Assembly (NCBI RefSeq): GCF_008039575.1
Contig: NZ_VDUY01000001.1
Location: 372,001-436,000, forward strand
DNA: 64,000 bases
Direction of reading: 5' to 3'
Origin: Zeimonas arvi
Lineage (GTDB): Bacteria > Pseudomonadota > Gammaproteobacteria > Burkholderiales > Burkholderiaceae_E
Shown: positions 56,132 through 64,000 of the stretch, piece by piece
How positions within the stretch are numbered: position 1 is the first letter of the stretch
Layout of the letters: every line of letters starts with the position of its first letter
Made by a program: the position numbers and the translations under genes
Notes under the pieces: generated by a model
Databases searched by the model: none
What the model saw: the letters and a program-made list of their open reading frames with translations, nothing else
What the model was told of the DNA's origin: nothing

Positions 56132-57805
56132 CTACGCCAGCCTGGCGCCGGGCCGTCCGGACTCGACCACGAAGCGCGCCCGGGTGGCGATCCGCTGCCC
56201 CGGCAACTTCACCGTATCCACGGTCCTCAGCGTGGTCGCGCAGCGCTCCGGTGTCAACTCGACGACGCCATAGCCCCGGTGATCGCTTTCGGCCAGCCGC
56301 ACATGCGGGTTCTCGTCGCGAGCCCGGTCGAGCTGCGCCTGGGGCCGCCCCTGCGAGGTGATCGAGGTACCGCAGAACTCGGTGGCCACCGCCGCAGAGC
56401 CCGGATCGGCGAAATCCGCCTTGACGTCGCAAACCCAGTTCGAATGCACGTCGCCGCCCAGCAGCACGGGGTTGGCGAGCCGGCGCGCCCGCATTGCGTC
56501 GAGCAGCCGCTGGCGCGCGACCGGGTAGCCGTCCCAGCCGTCGGTCCATGCGGTCTCGCCGGGTCCCCGCCGGCCGTCGGCCCGAGAGAACAGCGTCTGC
56601 TGCCCGATCAGGTTCCACCGGCCGCGCGACTCGGCGAAACAGCGGTCCAGCCAGCGCTCCTGCGCCGCGCCCAGCATCGATCGGGACGGATCGCGCAGAT
56701 CGGGGCACCGCTCGACGTCGACCACGTTGGCGCCGCCGCGGCGCGGCTTCGGGCAGGCCTGGTAGGCCCGATGCTGCCGGTCGTCGAGGATCAGGAACTC
56801 GGCAAGCCTGCCGAAGCGGTGCCGGCCGTACAGCCGCATGGCGGGGCCCTCGGGCCTCGCGGACTGGCGAAGCGGCATGTGCTCGAAGTAGGCACGATAG
56901 GCCGCCGCGCGCCGTGCGAGGAAGGTCGCATCGAGATCCTCGGAACGATCGTCGGCGTAATCGTTGTCCACCTCGTGGTCGTCCCAGGTCAGCAGCCAGG
57001 GTGCCGCCGCGTGCATCCGCTGCAGGTCCGGATCGCCCCGGTACTGCGCGTGACGGATCCGGTATTCCGCCAGCGATTTCGGCTCGCCGCCCTGGTGGGC
57101 CCGAACGTGATCGCGCCCCCAGCTGCTCTCGTAGATGTAGTCGCCGAGGAACAGGACCAGGTCGAGATCCTCTTCGACCATGTGCCGGTAGGCGCCGAAG
57201 TAGCCCTGCTCGAACTGCTGGCACGACGCGAAGGCGAAACGCAGGCGGGCCGGCAATGCGTCGGGCGGCGGGGCCGTGCGGGTCCTGCCGGCGGGACTGA
57301 CCGCCTGGTTCGCGCCGTCGCCGGTCAGGAAGCGATAGTGGTACCAGCGCTCCGGCTTCAGCCCCTGCACCTCGACATGCACGCTGTGCGCAAGCTCCGG
57401 GTGCGCCACCGTCCGGCCGCTGCGCACGATGCGGGCAAAGCCCTCGTCCTCGGCGACTTCCCAGCGCACCGTCACCGGCCCGGGCGGCATGCCGCCGTGG
57501 ACCTGGCCGGGCTCGGGGGCCAGCCGCGTCCACAGCACGAAGCCCTCGGGCTCTGGCGCGCCCGAGGCCACGCCCAGCGAGAACGGATCCCTGGCGAAGC
57601 GCGGTGGGGCGGTCGCGCAGCCCGACGAGGCCAGCGCCACGCCGCCGGCCCACGACACGCAGGCCAGCTGCCAGGCGGCCCGGGCGATCGCGCGCCGCCC
57701 CGGCTGCGCGGTGTGCGGACCGTCGGCCGTGCCGCGGCGAAGTCCGGGCAGCACGCGAGCGGCGGCCCGGAGGTAGTCGGGAATGCGGGCGGCGGGACGG
57801 GGCAT
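56132..57805 (-). CDS. phoD: PhoD family alkaline phosphatase/phosphodiesterase
   Basis: 557 residues. The N-terminus has an arginine pair (GRRAIARAAW) and hydrophobic segment ending at ALASSGC, so a Tat-type and/or lipoprotein export is likely. The PhoD core shows FASCQQFEQGYF (cysteine ligand), LFLGDYIYESSW, TWDDHEVDNDYADDRS and LGGDVHSNWVCDV, the Fe/Ca-dependent active site of the family. It would release phosphate from extracellular phosphoesters. AGGTGAG lies upstream of the ATG, six bases after the stop of a small upstream gene. Confidence 0.93.
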   Translation of the reverse strand: MPRPAARIPDYLRAAARVLPGLRRGTADGPHTAQPGRRAIARAAWQLACVSWAGGVALASSGCATAPPRFARDPFSLGVASGAPEPEGFVLWTRLAPEPGQVHGGMPPGPVTVRWEVAEDEGFARIVRSGRTVAHPELAHSVHVEVQGLKPERWYHYRFLTGDGANQAVSPAGRTRTAPPPDALPARLRFAFASCQQFEQGYFGAYRHMVEEDLDLVLFLGDYIYESSWGRDHVRAHQGGEPKSLAEYRIRHAQYRGDPDLQRMHAAAPWLLTWDDHEVDNDYADDRSEDLDATFLARRAAAYRAYFEHMPLRQSARPEGPAMRLYGRHRFGRLAEFLILDDRQHRAYQACPKPRRGGANVVDVERCPDLRDPSRSMLGAAQERWLDRCFAESRGRWNLIGQQTLFSRADGRRGPGETAWTDGWDGYPVARQRLLDAMRARRLANPVLLGGDVHSNWVCDVKADFADPGSAAVATEFCGTSITSQGRPQAQLDRARDENPHVRLAESDHRGYGVVELTPERCATTLRTVDTVKLPGQRIATRARFVVESGRPGARLA

Positions 57806-57811
57806 CGAGGC

Positions 57812-58150
57812 TCACCTGGAGATGAAGATCTGCCCGATTCTAGGCATTCGCCACGGCGCGCGGATCACCCCCACGGTCGATCCGGATGGCCTACACCGAC
57901 GGCTCGTCAGGGTGGCCTGCACCGACGGCTCATCCGGGTGGCCGCCTCGCGCCATCGGCCAACCTGCGGCACGACCCACTCGCCACCCCCCGCCCTTCTC
58001 GTCGAACTTGCCGCAGACCTGCAGGCGGACCTCGTCGTGCCAGCTGTAGAGCGCTTCCTCGAGCGCGTTCTCGAAGATCTGCCGCTTTTCGTCGACCCGC
58101 AGGATCTCGACCGAGGCCGAGGCCCCGACCCCCTCGGTGACCGCCTTCAT
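57812..58150 (-). CDS. Hypothetical protein upstream of phoD
   Basis: 112 residues, no recognised family. The first half looks protein-like and charged (VEILRVDEKRQIFENALEEAL, quoted as two parts: VEILRVDEKRQ, IFENALEEALYSWHDEVRL). The second half is encoded across a 26-bp imperfect tandem repeat and looks irregular, so the true gene may be shorter, frameshifted or decaying. It ends six bases before phoD on the same strand. Confidence that it is a real gene is moderate. Confidence 0.45.
   Translation of the reverse strand: MKAVTEGVGASASVEILRVDEKRQIFENALEEALYSWHDEVRLQVCGKFDEKGGGWRVGRAAGWPMARGGHPDEPSVQATLTSRRCRPSGSTVGVIRAPWRMPRIGQIFISR
57884..57943. repeat. 26-bp imperfect tandem repeat
   Basis: Units start at 57884 (GGATGGCCTACACCGACGGC), 57910 (GGGTGGCCTGCACCGACGGC) and, partly, 57936 (GGGTGGCC). 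It lies in the 3' half of the small gene upstream of phoD. The period of 26 is not a multiple of three, so it would shift the frame between copies. Confidence 0.75.
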
Positions 58151-58251
58151 CCCCCGGCAGACCCGGCCATCCCGACCTCGCCCAGCCGTGCAGGCTTCGA
58201 AGGTCTGGTCGGACTGGTGCGGCAACGTGGAGGACTTGGCGGCCCGCGGCG

Positions 58252-59157
58252 TCAGCCGGCGGGCGGAGTTCTCCTCGATGGCGACAGGACCGTTGCCATC
58301 GCCGCCAGGATGCAAGCGAGCGCGCCCCAGTCCTGCCAGAGCAGCCGCTCGCCGAGCATCCACACGCCCGAGAAGACGCCGGTGACAGGAATCAGCATGA
58401 CCGACAGCCCGCTGGCCACCGGCGGCAGGATGGTCGCGAGCCGGAACCAGACCAGTTGCGCGAAGCCGAACACCAGGAAGGCGTTGAAGGCGATCGCGCC
58501 CCATTCCGCCGCATTGGGCGGGCGGTGCACCTGGCCGCGCTCGAAGAGCAGCGCGATGCTGCCGCACACGACGAGCCCGAGCGCGAGCGACCAGAAGGTG
58601 ATGACCAGGATGTGCGTGGGCTGGATGCGCCGCCGCATCCGGTGCGTGCCGTAGGCCCAGATCACGGCGGCCGCCAGCATGCACAGGGTGCCGAGCGGGC
58701 TGCCGGCGATCGCGGTGAACTCGCTGGCCAGCAGCAGGGCGACCCCGGCCGCGGCGGCGGCCACGCCCATCCAGAGTCGCCGCGACGGGTTCTCGCCGAA
58801 CACCAGGATCGCGACCACCGCGCTCCAGATCGGCATCGTGTAGCCGAGGATGGCCGCGCGGCCCGAGGACAGCAGCTTGACCCCGTACATCGCGAACACG
58901 AACCAGAGCACCATGTTCGTGAGCGCGAGCAGCAGCAGCTCCCGCCAGTGTTCGCGCGGCACCTTCAGCGACAGGCCGCGGCCGTGCGCGATCGCCGCGA
59001 GCATGGGCAGCCCGCCGATCATGCACAGCGATCGGAAGGTCATCGGCGGAAGTTCCTGGACGCCGATCTTCATGATCGGCCAGTTGACGCCCCACAACAG
59101 CGTCAGCAGGGCGAGCAGGCCCAGGTCCCGCGGGCTCAGGGTGATGGTGCGAGGCAT
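58252..59157 (-). CDS. EamA/DMT family transporter
   Basis: 301 residues with ten predicted membrane helices in two EamA repeats (about 10-140 and 150-290). LLTLLWGVNWPIMKIGVQ and GYTMPIWSAVVAILVFGE in the first half and VPLTGVFSGVW-like sequence (IPVTGVFSGVWMLGERL) in the second are typical. Likely exports or imports small metabolites; the substrate is unknown. It is divergent from pyrF with 44 bases between starts. Confidence 0.92.
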   Translation of the reverse strand: MPRTITLSPRDLGLLALLTLLWGVNWPIMKIGVQELPPMTFRSLCMIGGLPMLAAIAHGRGLSLKVPREHWRELLLLALTNMVLWFVFAMYGVKLLSSGRAAILGYTMPIWSAVVAILVFGENPSRRLWMGVAAAAAGVALLLASEFTAIAGSPLGTLCMLAAAVIWAYGTHRMRRRIQPTHILVITFWSLALGLVVCGSIALLFERGQVHRPPNAAEWGAIAFNAFLVFGFAQLVWFRLATILPPVASGLSVMLIPVTGVFSGVWMLGERLLWQDWGALACILAAMATVLSPSRRTPPAG

Positions 59158-59201
59158 GACTGGATAGAATTGGCGACGATTATCCGCGCGGGGAGCAGCG
59201 A

Positions 59202-60026
59202 GTGAGTTTCGTTTTGTCGCTCAGGAAGGCCTGGGAGGGTTCGCAGTCGATGCTCTGCGTGGGCCTGGACCCCGACCCCGCGAAGATCCCGGCGTCGCTG
59301 GGCGAGCCGGACGACCCGGATACCGTGCTGCGCTTCTGCCGCGGCATCGTCGACGCGACCGCGCCCTTTGCCTGCACCTTCAAGCCGCAGATCGCGTATT
59401 TCGCGGCCGCGCGCGCCGAGGGCCAGCTCGAGGCGCTGATCCACCACGTTCACCGCGCCCACCCCGGCATTCCGGTGGTGCTCGACGGAAAGCGCGGCGA
59501 CATCGGCGCCACCGCCGAGCGCTACGCGATCGAGGCGTTCGAGCGCTATCAGGCAGACGCGGTCACGGTGAACCCCTACATGGGCTTCGATTCCATCGAA
59601 CCCTGGCTCGCCGGGCGCGACCGCGGCGTGTTCCTGCTGTGCCGCACGTCCAACCCCGGCGGCAGCGATCTGCAGGCGCTCGACGTGGGCGGCGAGCGGC
59701 TGTTCGAGCGGGTGGCCCGGCTCGCGGCCGGCCACTGGAACACGAACGGCCAGCTGGGCCTGGTGGTGGGCGCCACCTTCCCCGAGGAACTGGCCCGGGT
59801 GCGGGCGCTGGTCGGCGAGATGCCATTGCTGGTGCCCGGCATCGGCGCCCAGGGCGGCGACATCGACGCCACCGTGGCAGCCGGCGCGGGCCGCGCCACG
59901 CCGGGCATGCTGGTCAACTCGTCGCGCGCGATCCTGTACGCCAGCAAGGGCCCGGACTGGGCCGAGGCGGCGGCCCGCGTGGCGCGCGAGACCCGCGACG
60001 CGCTGCGCCGCGCCGCCGCGCGCTAG
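59202..60026 (+). CDS. pyrF: Orotidine 5'-phosphate decarboxylase, type 2
   Basis: 274 residues; makes UMP from orotidine monophosphate. The catalytic motif [16 protein letters not shown] (D95, K97, D100) and the longer length mark the type 2 subfamily. [17 protein letters not shown] (K61) and [11 protein letters not shown] are also seen. The start is a GTG with GGGGAG upstream. The stop region is part of a 17-bp tandem duplication that repeats the TAG codon. Confidence 0.95.
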   Translation: MSFVLSLRKAWEGSQSMLCVGLDPDPAKIPASLGEPDDPDTVLRFCRGIVDATAPFACTFKPQIAYFAAARAEGQLEALIHHVHRAHPGIPVVLDGKRGDIGATAERYAIEAFERYQADAVTVNPYMGFDSIEPWLAGRDRGVFLLCRTSNPGGSDLQALDVGGERLFERVARLAAGHWNTNGQLGLVVGATFPEELARVRALVGEMPLLVPGIGAQGGDIDATVAAGAGRATPGMLVNSSRAILYASKGPDWAEAAARVARETRDALRRAAAR

Positions 60027-60044
60027 ACGCCGCCGCGCGCTAGA
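60011..60044. repeat. 17-bp perfect tandem duplication at the pyrF stop
   Basis: CGCCGCCGCGCGCTAGA occurs at 60011-60027 and again at 60028-60044. The first copy contains the pyrF stop codon. The second copy lies just before the response-regulator start at 60053. Confidence 0.9.
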
Positions 60045-60052
60045 CTTTCCGA

Positions 60053-60772
60053 ATGCGGATCCTGCTGGCCGAAGACGATCAGGTGCTGGCCGACGCGCTG
60101 TCCCGTTCGCTGCGGGGCGGCGGCTACGCGGTGGATCACGTCGCCAGCGGCAGCGAGGCCGACACCGCGCTGTCCACCCAGGAATACGACCTGCTGATCC
60201 TCGACCTGGGACTGCCGCGGCTTCCCGGCATCGAGGTGCTCAAGCGGCTGCGCGCGCGGGACTCCCGGCTGCCGGTGCTGATCCTCACCGCGGCGGACTC
60301 CGTCGAGCAACGCGTGCGCGGCCTCGATCTCGGCGCCGATGACTTCATGGCCAAGCCCTTCGCGCTGTCCGAGCTCGAGGCGAGGGCGCGCGCCCTGGTC
60401 CGCCGCAGCATGGGCACGGGCAGCAGCCAGCTCAAGCTCGGCGCGCTGGCCTATGACCAGGTCGGCCGCACCGCCACCTTGAACGGACAGGCGCTGGACC
60501 TCTCCGCCCGCGAGCTCGGCGTGCTCGAAATCCTGCTGCAGCGGGTCGACCGCCTGGTCAGCAAGGAGCAGATCGTCGACCACCTCTGCGAATGGGGCGA
60601 GGAGGTGAGCCACAATGCGATCGAGGTCTACGTGCACCGGCTGCGCCGCAAGCTCGAGGGTGGCGACATCCGCATCGTGACCATGCGCGGCCTCGGCTAC
60701 TGCCTGCAGCGGCCGGCCGACGAGGCGCAGGGCGAGGACGCGGCCGGCGCTTCGCCGGGCGCCGCCGAATGA
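60053..60772 (+). CDS. OmpR-family response regulator (TctD/QseB type)
   Basis: 239 residues. Receiver domain (1-118) with acidic pocket E7/D8-D9, phospho-acceptor D51 in LLILDLGLP, T79 and K101 in AKPF. A winged-helix DNA-binding domain (about 128-222) has the typical LSARELGVLEILLQR, HNAIEVYVHRLRRKLE and TMRGLGYCLQ. The tail after 225 is Ala/Gly-rich. It overlaps the histidine kinase gene by four bases (ATGA). Confidence 0.95.
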   Translation: MRILLAEDDQVLADALSRSLRGGGYAVDHVASGSEADTALSTQEYDLLILDLGLPRLPGIEVLKRLRARDSRLPVLILTAADSVEQRVRGLDLGADDFMAKPFALSELEARARALVRRSMGTGSSQLKLGALAYDQVGRTATLNGQALDLSARELGVLEILLQRVDRLVSKEQIVDHLCEWGEEVSHNAIEVYVHRLRRKLEGGDIRIVTMRGLGYCLQRPADEAQGEDAAGASPGAAE

Positions 60773-62370
60773 ACCGCCCCGAGCGACCTCCTTCGGCCGG
60801 GCACTCCCACTCGCCGGAACAGGGCCCGCCTGCGGAGCGCCCCCCCTCGATCCTCGAGGACCTGGTCGCCACCCGAGAGACGCCGAGCCGGCCGGTCTTC
60901 TCGGGAAACCGGCCACGCCACCGGGCCACGCGCCGCGGAGCGGCACGCAGCACCGAGCAGCGCTCGCTGTTCGGCGAGATCCTCGACTGGATGTTCGCGC
61001 CGCTGCTGCTGCTCTGGCCGTTGTCGATCGCGGTGACCTTCCTGGTGGCGCGATCGCTGGCCGACGCGCCATTCGACCGCTCGCTGCACGACCGTGCGAT
61101 CGTCCTGGCCCAGCAGGTCCGCAACGCGCCCGAATCCGATCCCCGCGAGGCGCTCGAGCGCGCCGCGCGCGAGCTCTTCGACAGGGAGGCCGAAGGCCAG
61201 TACTACTTCCAGATCGTCGACGAGCGGGGCACGCTGCTCGCCGGCGACCGCGACTTTCCCCGGCCCAGGCTCTACGACTTCCCGGACGCCAGTCGCGTGA
61301 AGATCCGCAACCTGGTGATCGATGGCGACGAGGTGCGCGCCGCCTATACCTACATCGGCGTGCCGCGGGCGGACGACGCCGAGGCCCAGGTGCTGGTGCA
61401 GGTGGCCGAGACCCTCGAACAACGCGGCGTGCTGGCCAACGAGATCATCAAGGGGGTGATCCTGCCCCAGTTCCTGATCCTGCCGGTGGCGCTGGCGCTG
61501 GTCTGGTTCGGCCTGTCGCGCGGGCTGGCGCCGCTGAAGTCGCTGCAGGAGCGGATTCGCGCCCGGCGCCCCGACGACCTCTCGCCGGTCGATCCGCTCG
61601 GCGCGCCGGAGGAGATCGCGCCGCTGGTCGCGTCCTTCAACGACCTGCTTGCGCGCCAGTCGCAGAACCTGCAGGCCCAGCGACGCTTCATCGCCGACGC
61701 GGCCCACCAGCTGAAGACACCGCTCGCCGGCCTGCGCTCGCAGGCCGAGCTGGCCATGCGCGAATCCGACCCGTCCGACCTCCGGCGCTCGCTCGCGCAG
61801 CTGGTGCGCAGCGCCGAGCGCAGCGCACACCTGGTGAGCCAGCTGCTGGCGCTCGCGCGGATGGAGAATCTCGGCGCGAGCACGCCGCTCGAGCTGCTCG
61901 GCCTGCATCCGCTGGTCCGGACCGTCGCGGCGGACTGGACGGCGTTCGCGATCCGCCAGCGCATCGACTTCGGGGTGGAGAACGACGACCGCCCGGCGCC
62001 GATCGCCGGCCACCCGATCCTGCTGCGCGAGCTGATCAACAACCTGATCGACAACGCGCTGCGCTACACGCCCCCGGGCGGCATCGTGACGGTGCGCGCG
62101 CGCAGCACCCCCGACACGGTGGTGCTGGAGGTCGAGGACGACGGGCCCGGCATCCCGGCCTCCGAGCGCGAGCTCGTCTTCGAACGCTTCTACCGGATCG
62201 CGGACGTGCAGGGCGAGGGCAGCGGGCTCGGCCTGCCCATCGTTCGCGAGATCGCCGAGCACCACCGTGCCCGGGTGCGCATCGACGACGGTCTGCCCTG
62301 GCCGGCGAAGCGAGGCGTCGGTTTCGGAACCCGGGTCAGCGTGATGTTCCCGAAGCAGCAGGATTTTTGA
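60769..62370 (+). CDS. Sensor histidine kinase (TctE/QseC type)
   Basis: 533 residues. A long charged cytoplasmic N-terminus (about 1-72) precedes membrane helix 1 (about 75-96), a periplasmic 2CSK_N-type sensor region (about 97-228), helix 2 (about 231-250), HisKA with H313 in FIADAAHQLKTPLAGL, and an HATPase with NNLIDNALRYTP, EDDGPGIP and GEGSGLGLPIV. It phosphorylates the regulator encoded upstream. The TctDE relatives sense tricarboxylates; whether this pair does so is unknown. The 70-residue N-terminal extension is longer than usual. Confidence 0.95.
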   Translation: MNRPERPPSAGHSHSPEQGPPAERPPSILEDLVATRETPSRPVFSGNRPRHRATRRGAARSTEQRSLFGEILDWMFAPLLLLWPLSIAVTFLVARSLADAPFDRSLHDRAIVLAQQVRNAPESDPREALERAARELFDREAEGQYYFQIVDERGTLLAGDRDFPRPRLYDFPDASRVKIRNLVIDGDEVRAAYTYIGVPRADDAEAQVLVQVAETLEQRGVLANEIIKGVILPQFLILPVALALVWFGLSRGLAPLKSLQERIRARRPDDLSPVDPLGAPEEIAPLVASFNDLLARQSQNLQAQRRFIADAAHQLKTPLAGLRSQAELAMRESDPSDLRRSLAQLVRSAERSAHLVSQLLALARMENLGASTPLELLGLHPLVRTVAADWTAFAIRQRIDFGVENDDRPAPIAGHPILLRELINNLIDNALRYTPPGGIVTVRARSTPDTVVLEVEDDGPGIPASERELVFERFYRIADVQGEGSGLGLPIVREIAEHHRARVRIDDGLPWPAKRGVGFGTRVSVMFPKQQDF

Positions 62371-62463
62371 CAGCAGCTACGCTGGCCGATAGAATTTCGG
62401 GTTCAGTGGTTCGACAACGGTCACGCCGTCCGTCTGCTCGGATCCGCTGCTTGCCGGACCCGT

Positions 62464-62540
62464 GGAGATGTAGCTCAGCTGGTTAGAGCGCGGCACTCAT
62501 AATGCCGAGGTCGGTGGTTCAAGCCCACCCATCTCTACCA
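62464..62540 (+). tRNA. tRNA with CAU anticodon (elongator tRNA-Met, or tRNA-Ile2)
   Basis: 77 bases with a complete cloverleaf. The acceptor GGAGATG pairs with CATCTCT (one G-U), followed by A and an encoded CCA. The D-arm is TAGCTCAGCTGGTTAGAGC. The anticodon stem CGGCA/TGCCG encloses CTCATAA with anticodon CAT, and the T-arm has GGTTCAAGC. The T1-A72 mismatch of initiator tRNAs is absent, so it is not an initiator. CAU could also be lysidine-modified tRNA-Ile2; I favour Met weakly. Confidence 0.93.
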
Positions 62541-62633
62541 CCCCCTCCGGCGCAACTGTCCCGGGCGGCCAGCCATCCTGATTTCTGGGCCGTCGGGGCC
62601 CGGGCCGGCGCACCAGACGCTAGACTCCCCACG

Positions 62634-63044
62634 ATGAAGCGTTCGACCCCCGTCCTGCACCGGTGCCCGGCGCCGCCCCGGCGAAGCGCCCTGATCCGGA
62701 TCGCCGCGCTGGCCCTGGCCCCAGGCCTGCCGGCCCTGATACCCGCCGCGCTCGCGCAAGCGCCCGGCACCCCGGTCCCGGGCCTGCGGCAGATCCCGGC
62801 CGATGCGCGCTACGGCGAATTCGAGATCCTCGCCTATCCCGAGGCCACGATCGACGGCAAGACCGTGCGGCTCGCCGCCGGCGCGCAGATCCGCGACGCC
62901 CGCAACATGATCGCCCTGCCCTCCACCGTGAGCGGCAGGCACCCGGCGCTCTATCGGCTCGACCCGTCGGGCCAGCTGTCGCGCGTCTGGCTCCTGGCCC
63001 CCGGAGAGATCGAGGCGGCCCGGGCCCGCCCGACCGGCGACTGA
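62634..63044 (+). CDS. Exported small protein of unknown function
   Basis: 136 residues with a signal peptide (about 1-41, ending IPAALAQA). The mature part has [41 protein letters not shown] and [20 protein letters not shown], a beta-rich pattern seen in many betaproteobacterial hypothetical proteins next to miaB. No catalytic motif is visible. The ATG at 62634 is preferred over an upstream frame that runs through the tRNA. Confidence 0.78.
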   Translation: MKRSTPVLHRCPAPPRRSALIRIAALALAPGLPALIPAALAQAPGTPVPGLRQIPADARYGEFEILAYPEATIDGKTVRLAAGAQIRDARNMIALPSTVSGRHPALYRLDPSGQLSRVWLLAPGEIEAARARPTGD

Positions 63045-63091
63045 GCCGGACGCCTGCCGACCGAGAATCCCCGCGACCCTCCGCCAATCCA

Positions 63092-64000
63092 GTGACGCGC
63101 AAGCTCTACATCAAGACCTTCGGCTGCCAGATGAACGAGTACGACTCGGATCGGATGGCGGACGTGCTGGCGGCCACCGAGGGCGTCGAGCCCACCGACG
63201 ACCCCGCGCAGGCCGACATCATCCTGTTCAACACCTGCTCGGTTCGGGAAAAGGCGCAGGAGAAGGTGTTCTCCGACCTCGGGCGGGTGCGTGCGCTCAA
63301 GCGCGAGCGGCCTGGCCTGATCGTCGGGGTCGGCGGCTGCGTGGCCAGCCAGGAAGGCGAGGCGATCGTTGCGCGCGCGCCCTACGTCGACGTGGTCTTC
63401 GGCCCGCAGACCTTGCACCGCCTGCCCGAGCTGATCGCGAAGCGCCGCGACACCGGTCGCCCGCAGGTCGACATCAGCTTCCCGGAGATCGAGAAGTTCG
63501 ACAATCTCCCGCCGGCGCGGGTCGAGGGCTACACCGCCTTCGTGTCGATCATGGAAGGCTGCTCGAAGTACTGCAGCTTCTGCGTCGTGCCCTACACGCG
63601 CGGCGAGGAGGTCTCCCGCCCGTTCGAGGACGTGCTGACCGAGATCGCCGGCCTGGCCTCGCAGGGCGTGCGCGAGGTCACCCTGCTCGGCCAGAACGTG
63701 AACGCCTACGTGGGCCGGATGGCCGACGACGAGACCGCCGACTTCGCGCTGCTGCTCGAATACGTGGCGGAGATTCCCGGCATCGACCGGATCCGTTACA
63801 CCACCTCGCACCCGAAGGAATTCACCCATCGGCTGATCGACGCGTATGCGCGCATCCCGAAGCTGGTGAGCCACGTCCACCTGCCGGTGCAGTCCGGCTC
63901 GGACCGGATCCTGGCCGCGATGAAGCGCGGCTACACCGCCCTCGAGTACAAGTCGATCATCCGCAGGCTCAGGGCGGCGCGTCCGGACATCAGCCTGTCC
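63092..64000 (+). CDS. miaB: tRNA-2-methylthio-N6-dimethylallyladenosine synthase MiaB (partial, cut by window end)
   Basis: The first 303 residues of a radical-SAM methylthiotransferase that adds a methylthio group to isopentenyl-adenosine 37 of tRNAs reading U-starting codons. The auxiliary-cluster cysteines C12, C49 and C83 ([32 protein letters not shown]) and the radical-SAM motif C157-SKY-C161-SF-C164 are present. It begins with GTG at 63092. The C-terminal TRAM domain lies beyond the window. Confidence 0.96.
   Translation, partial: MTRKLYIKTFGCQMNEYDSDRMADVLAATEGVEPTDDPAQADIILFNTCSVREKAQEKVFSDLGRVRALKRERPGLIVGVGGCVASQEGEAIVARAPYVDVVFGPQTLHRLPELIAKRRDTGRPQVDISFPEIEKFDNLPPARVEGYTAFVSIMEGCSKYCSFCVVPYTRGEEVSRPFEDVLTEIAGLASQGVREVTLLGQNVNAYVGRMADDETADFALLLEYVAEIPGIDRIRYTTSHPKEFTHRLIDAYARIPKLVSHVHLPVQSGSDRILAAMKRGYTALEYKSIIRRLRAARPDISLS

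Overview
The window is very GC-rich chromosomal DNA with dense, short-spaced operons. Protein content and gene order point to a betaproteobacterium of the order Burkholderiales: the tkt-gap-pgk-pyk / fba-purC-purE-purK block, a DUF1631 protein, DctPQM TRAP transporters, HrcA/RpoH-type control of groESL, and a CAU tRNA next to miaB. The genus cannot be fixed from sequence alone. I see no prophage, insertion sequence, CRISPR array or rRNA operon.

Layout. (1) 1-2.7 kb, minus strand: purK (cut by the window edge), purE, purC and a hydroxypyruvate isomerase-like gene. (2) 2.9-5.8 kb, plus strand: an exported metal-dependent hydrolase fused to a YtkA/FixH-like domain, a di-haem cytochrome c peroxidase/MauG protein and a small alpha/beta-barrel protein, a probable periplasmic redox unit. 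(3) 5.8-6.4 kb: a mosaic of long inverted repeats. (4) 6.4-19 kb, minus strand: M20 peptidase, fba, a three-gene catabolic operon (HisD-family HpsN-like dehydrogenase, SDR, LacI regulator) with a visible operator, a second palindromic element, then pyk, pgk, a small gene, gap and tkt. The central-carbon/purine block that is contiguous in related bacteria is split here by these accessory modules. (5) 19-27 kb: a SpeD-SpeE fusion, rsmE, an exported barnase-type RNase with its barstar, a DUF1631 protein and malic enzyme. (6) 27-39.6 kb: a catabolic island around a GntR regulator with two operator copies 63 bp apart. To the left are a large FAD/Fe-S dehydrogenase and a MOT1-like permease. To the right are a serine-glyoxylate-type aminotransferase, a DctPQM transporter, a crotonase, a class III CoA-transferase and a class I aminotransferase. 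(7) 39.6-45.5 kb: lytic transglycosylase, ubiD, VanZ-like protein, dacB. (8) 45.5-51 kb: SDR, hemN, acyl-CoA ligase, CMD-family protein, a small RHH-like protein, cold-shock protein. (9) 51-56 kb: a membrane protein, groES-groEL with sigma-32 promoter and CIRCE operator, a transglutaminase-like protein, an OmpA-type lipoprotein. (10) 56-64 kb: PhoD phosphatase, EamA transporter, pyrF, an OmpR/TctE-type two-component system, a CAU tRNA, a small exported protein and the start of miaB.

Most genes are housekeeping. The least explained parts are the hydrolase/di-haem/small-protein trio, the GntR-controlled catabolic island of unknown substrate, the HpsN-like operon, the RNase/barstar pair and the two palindromic intergenic elements.
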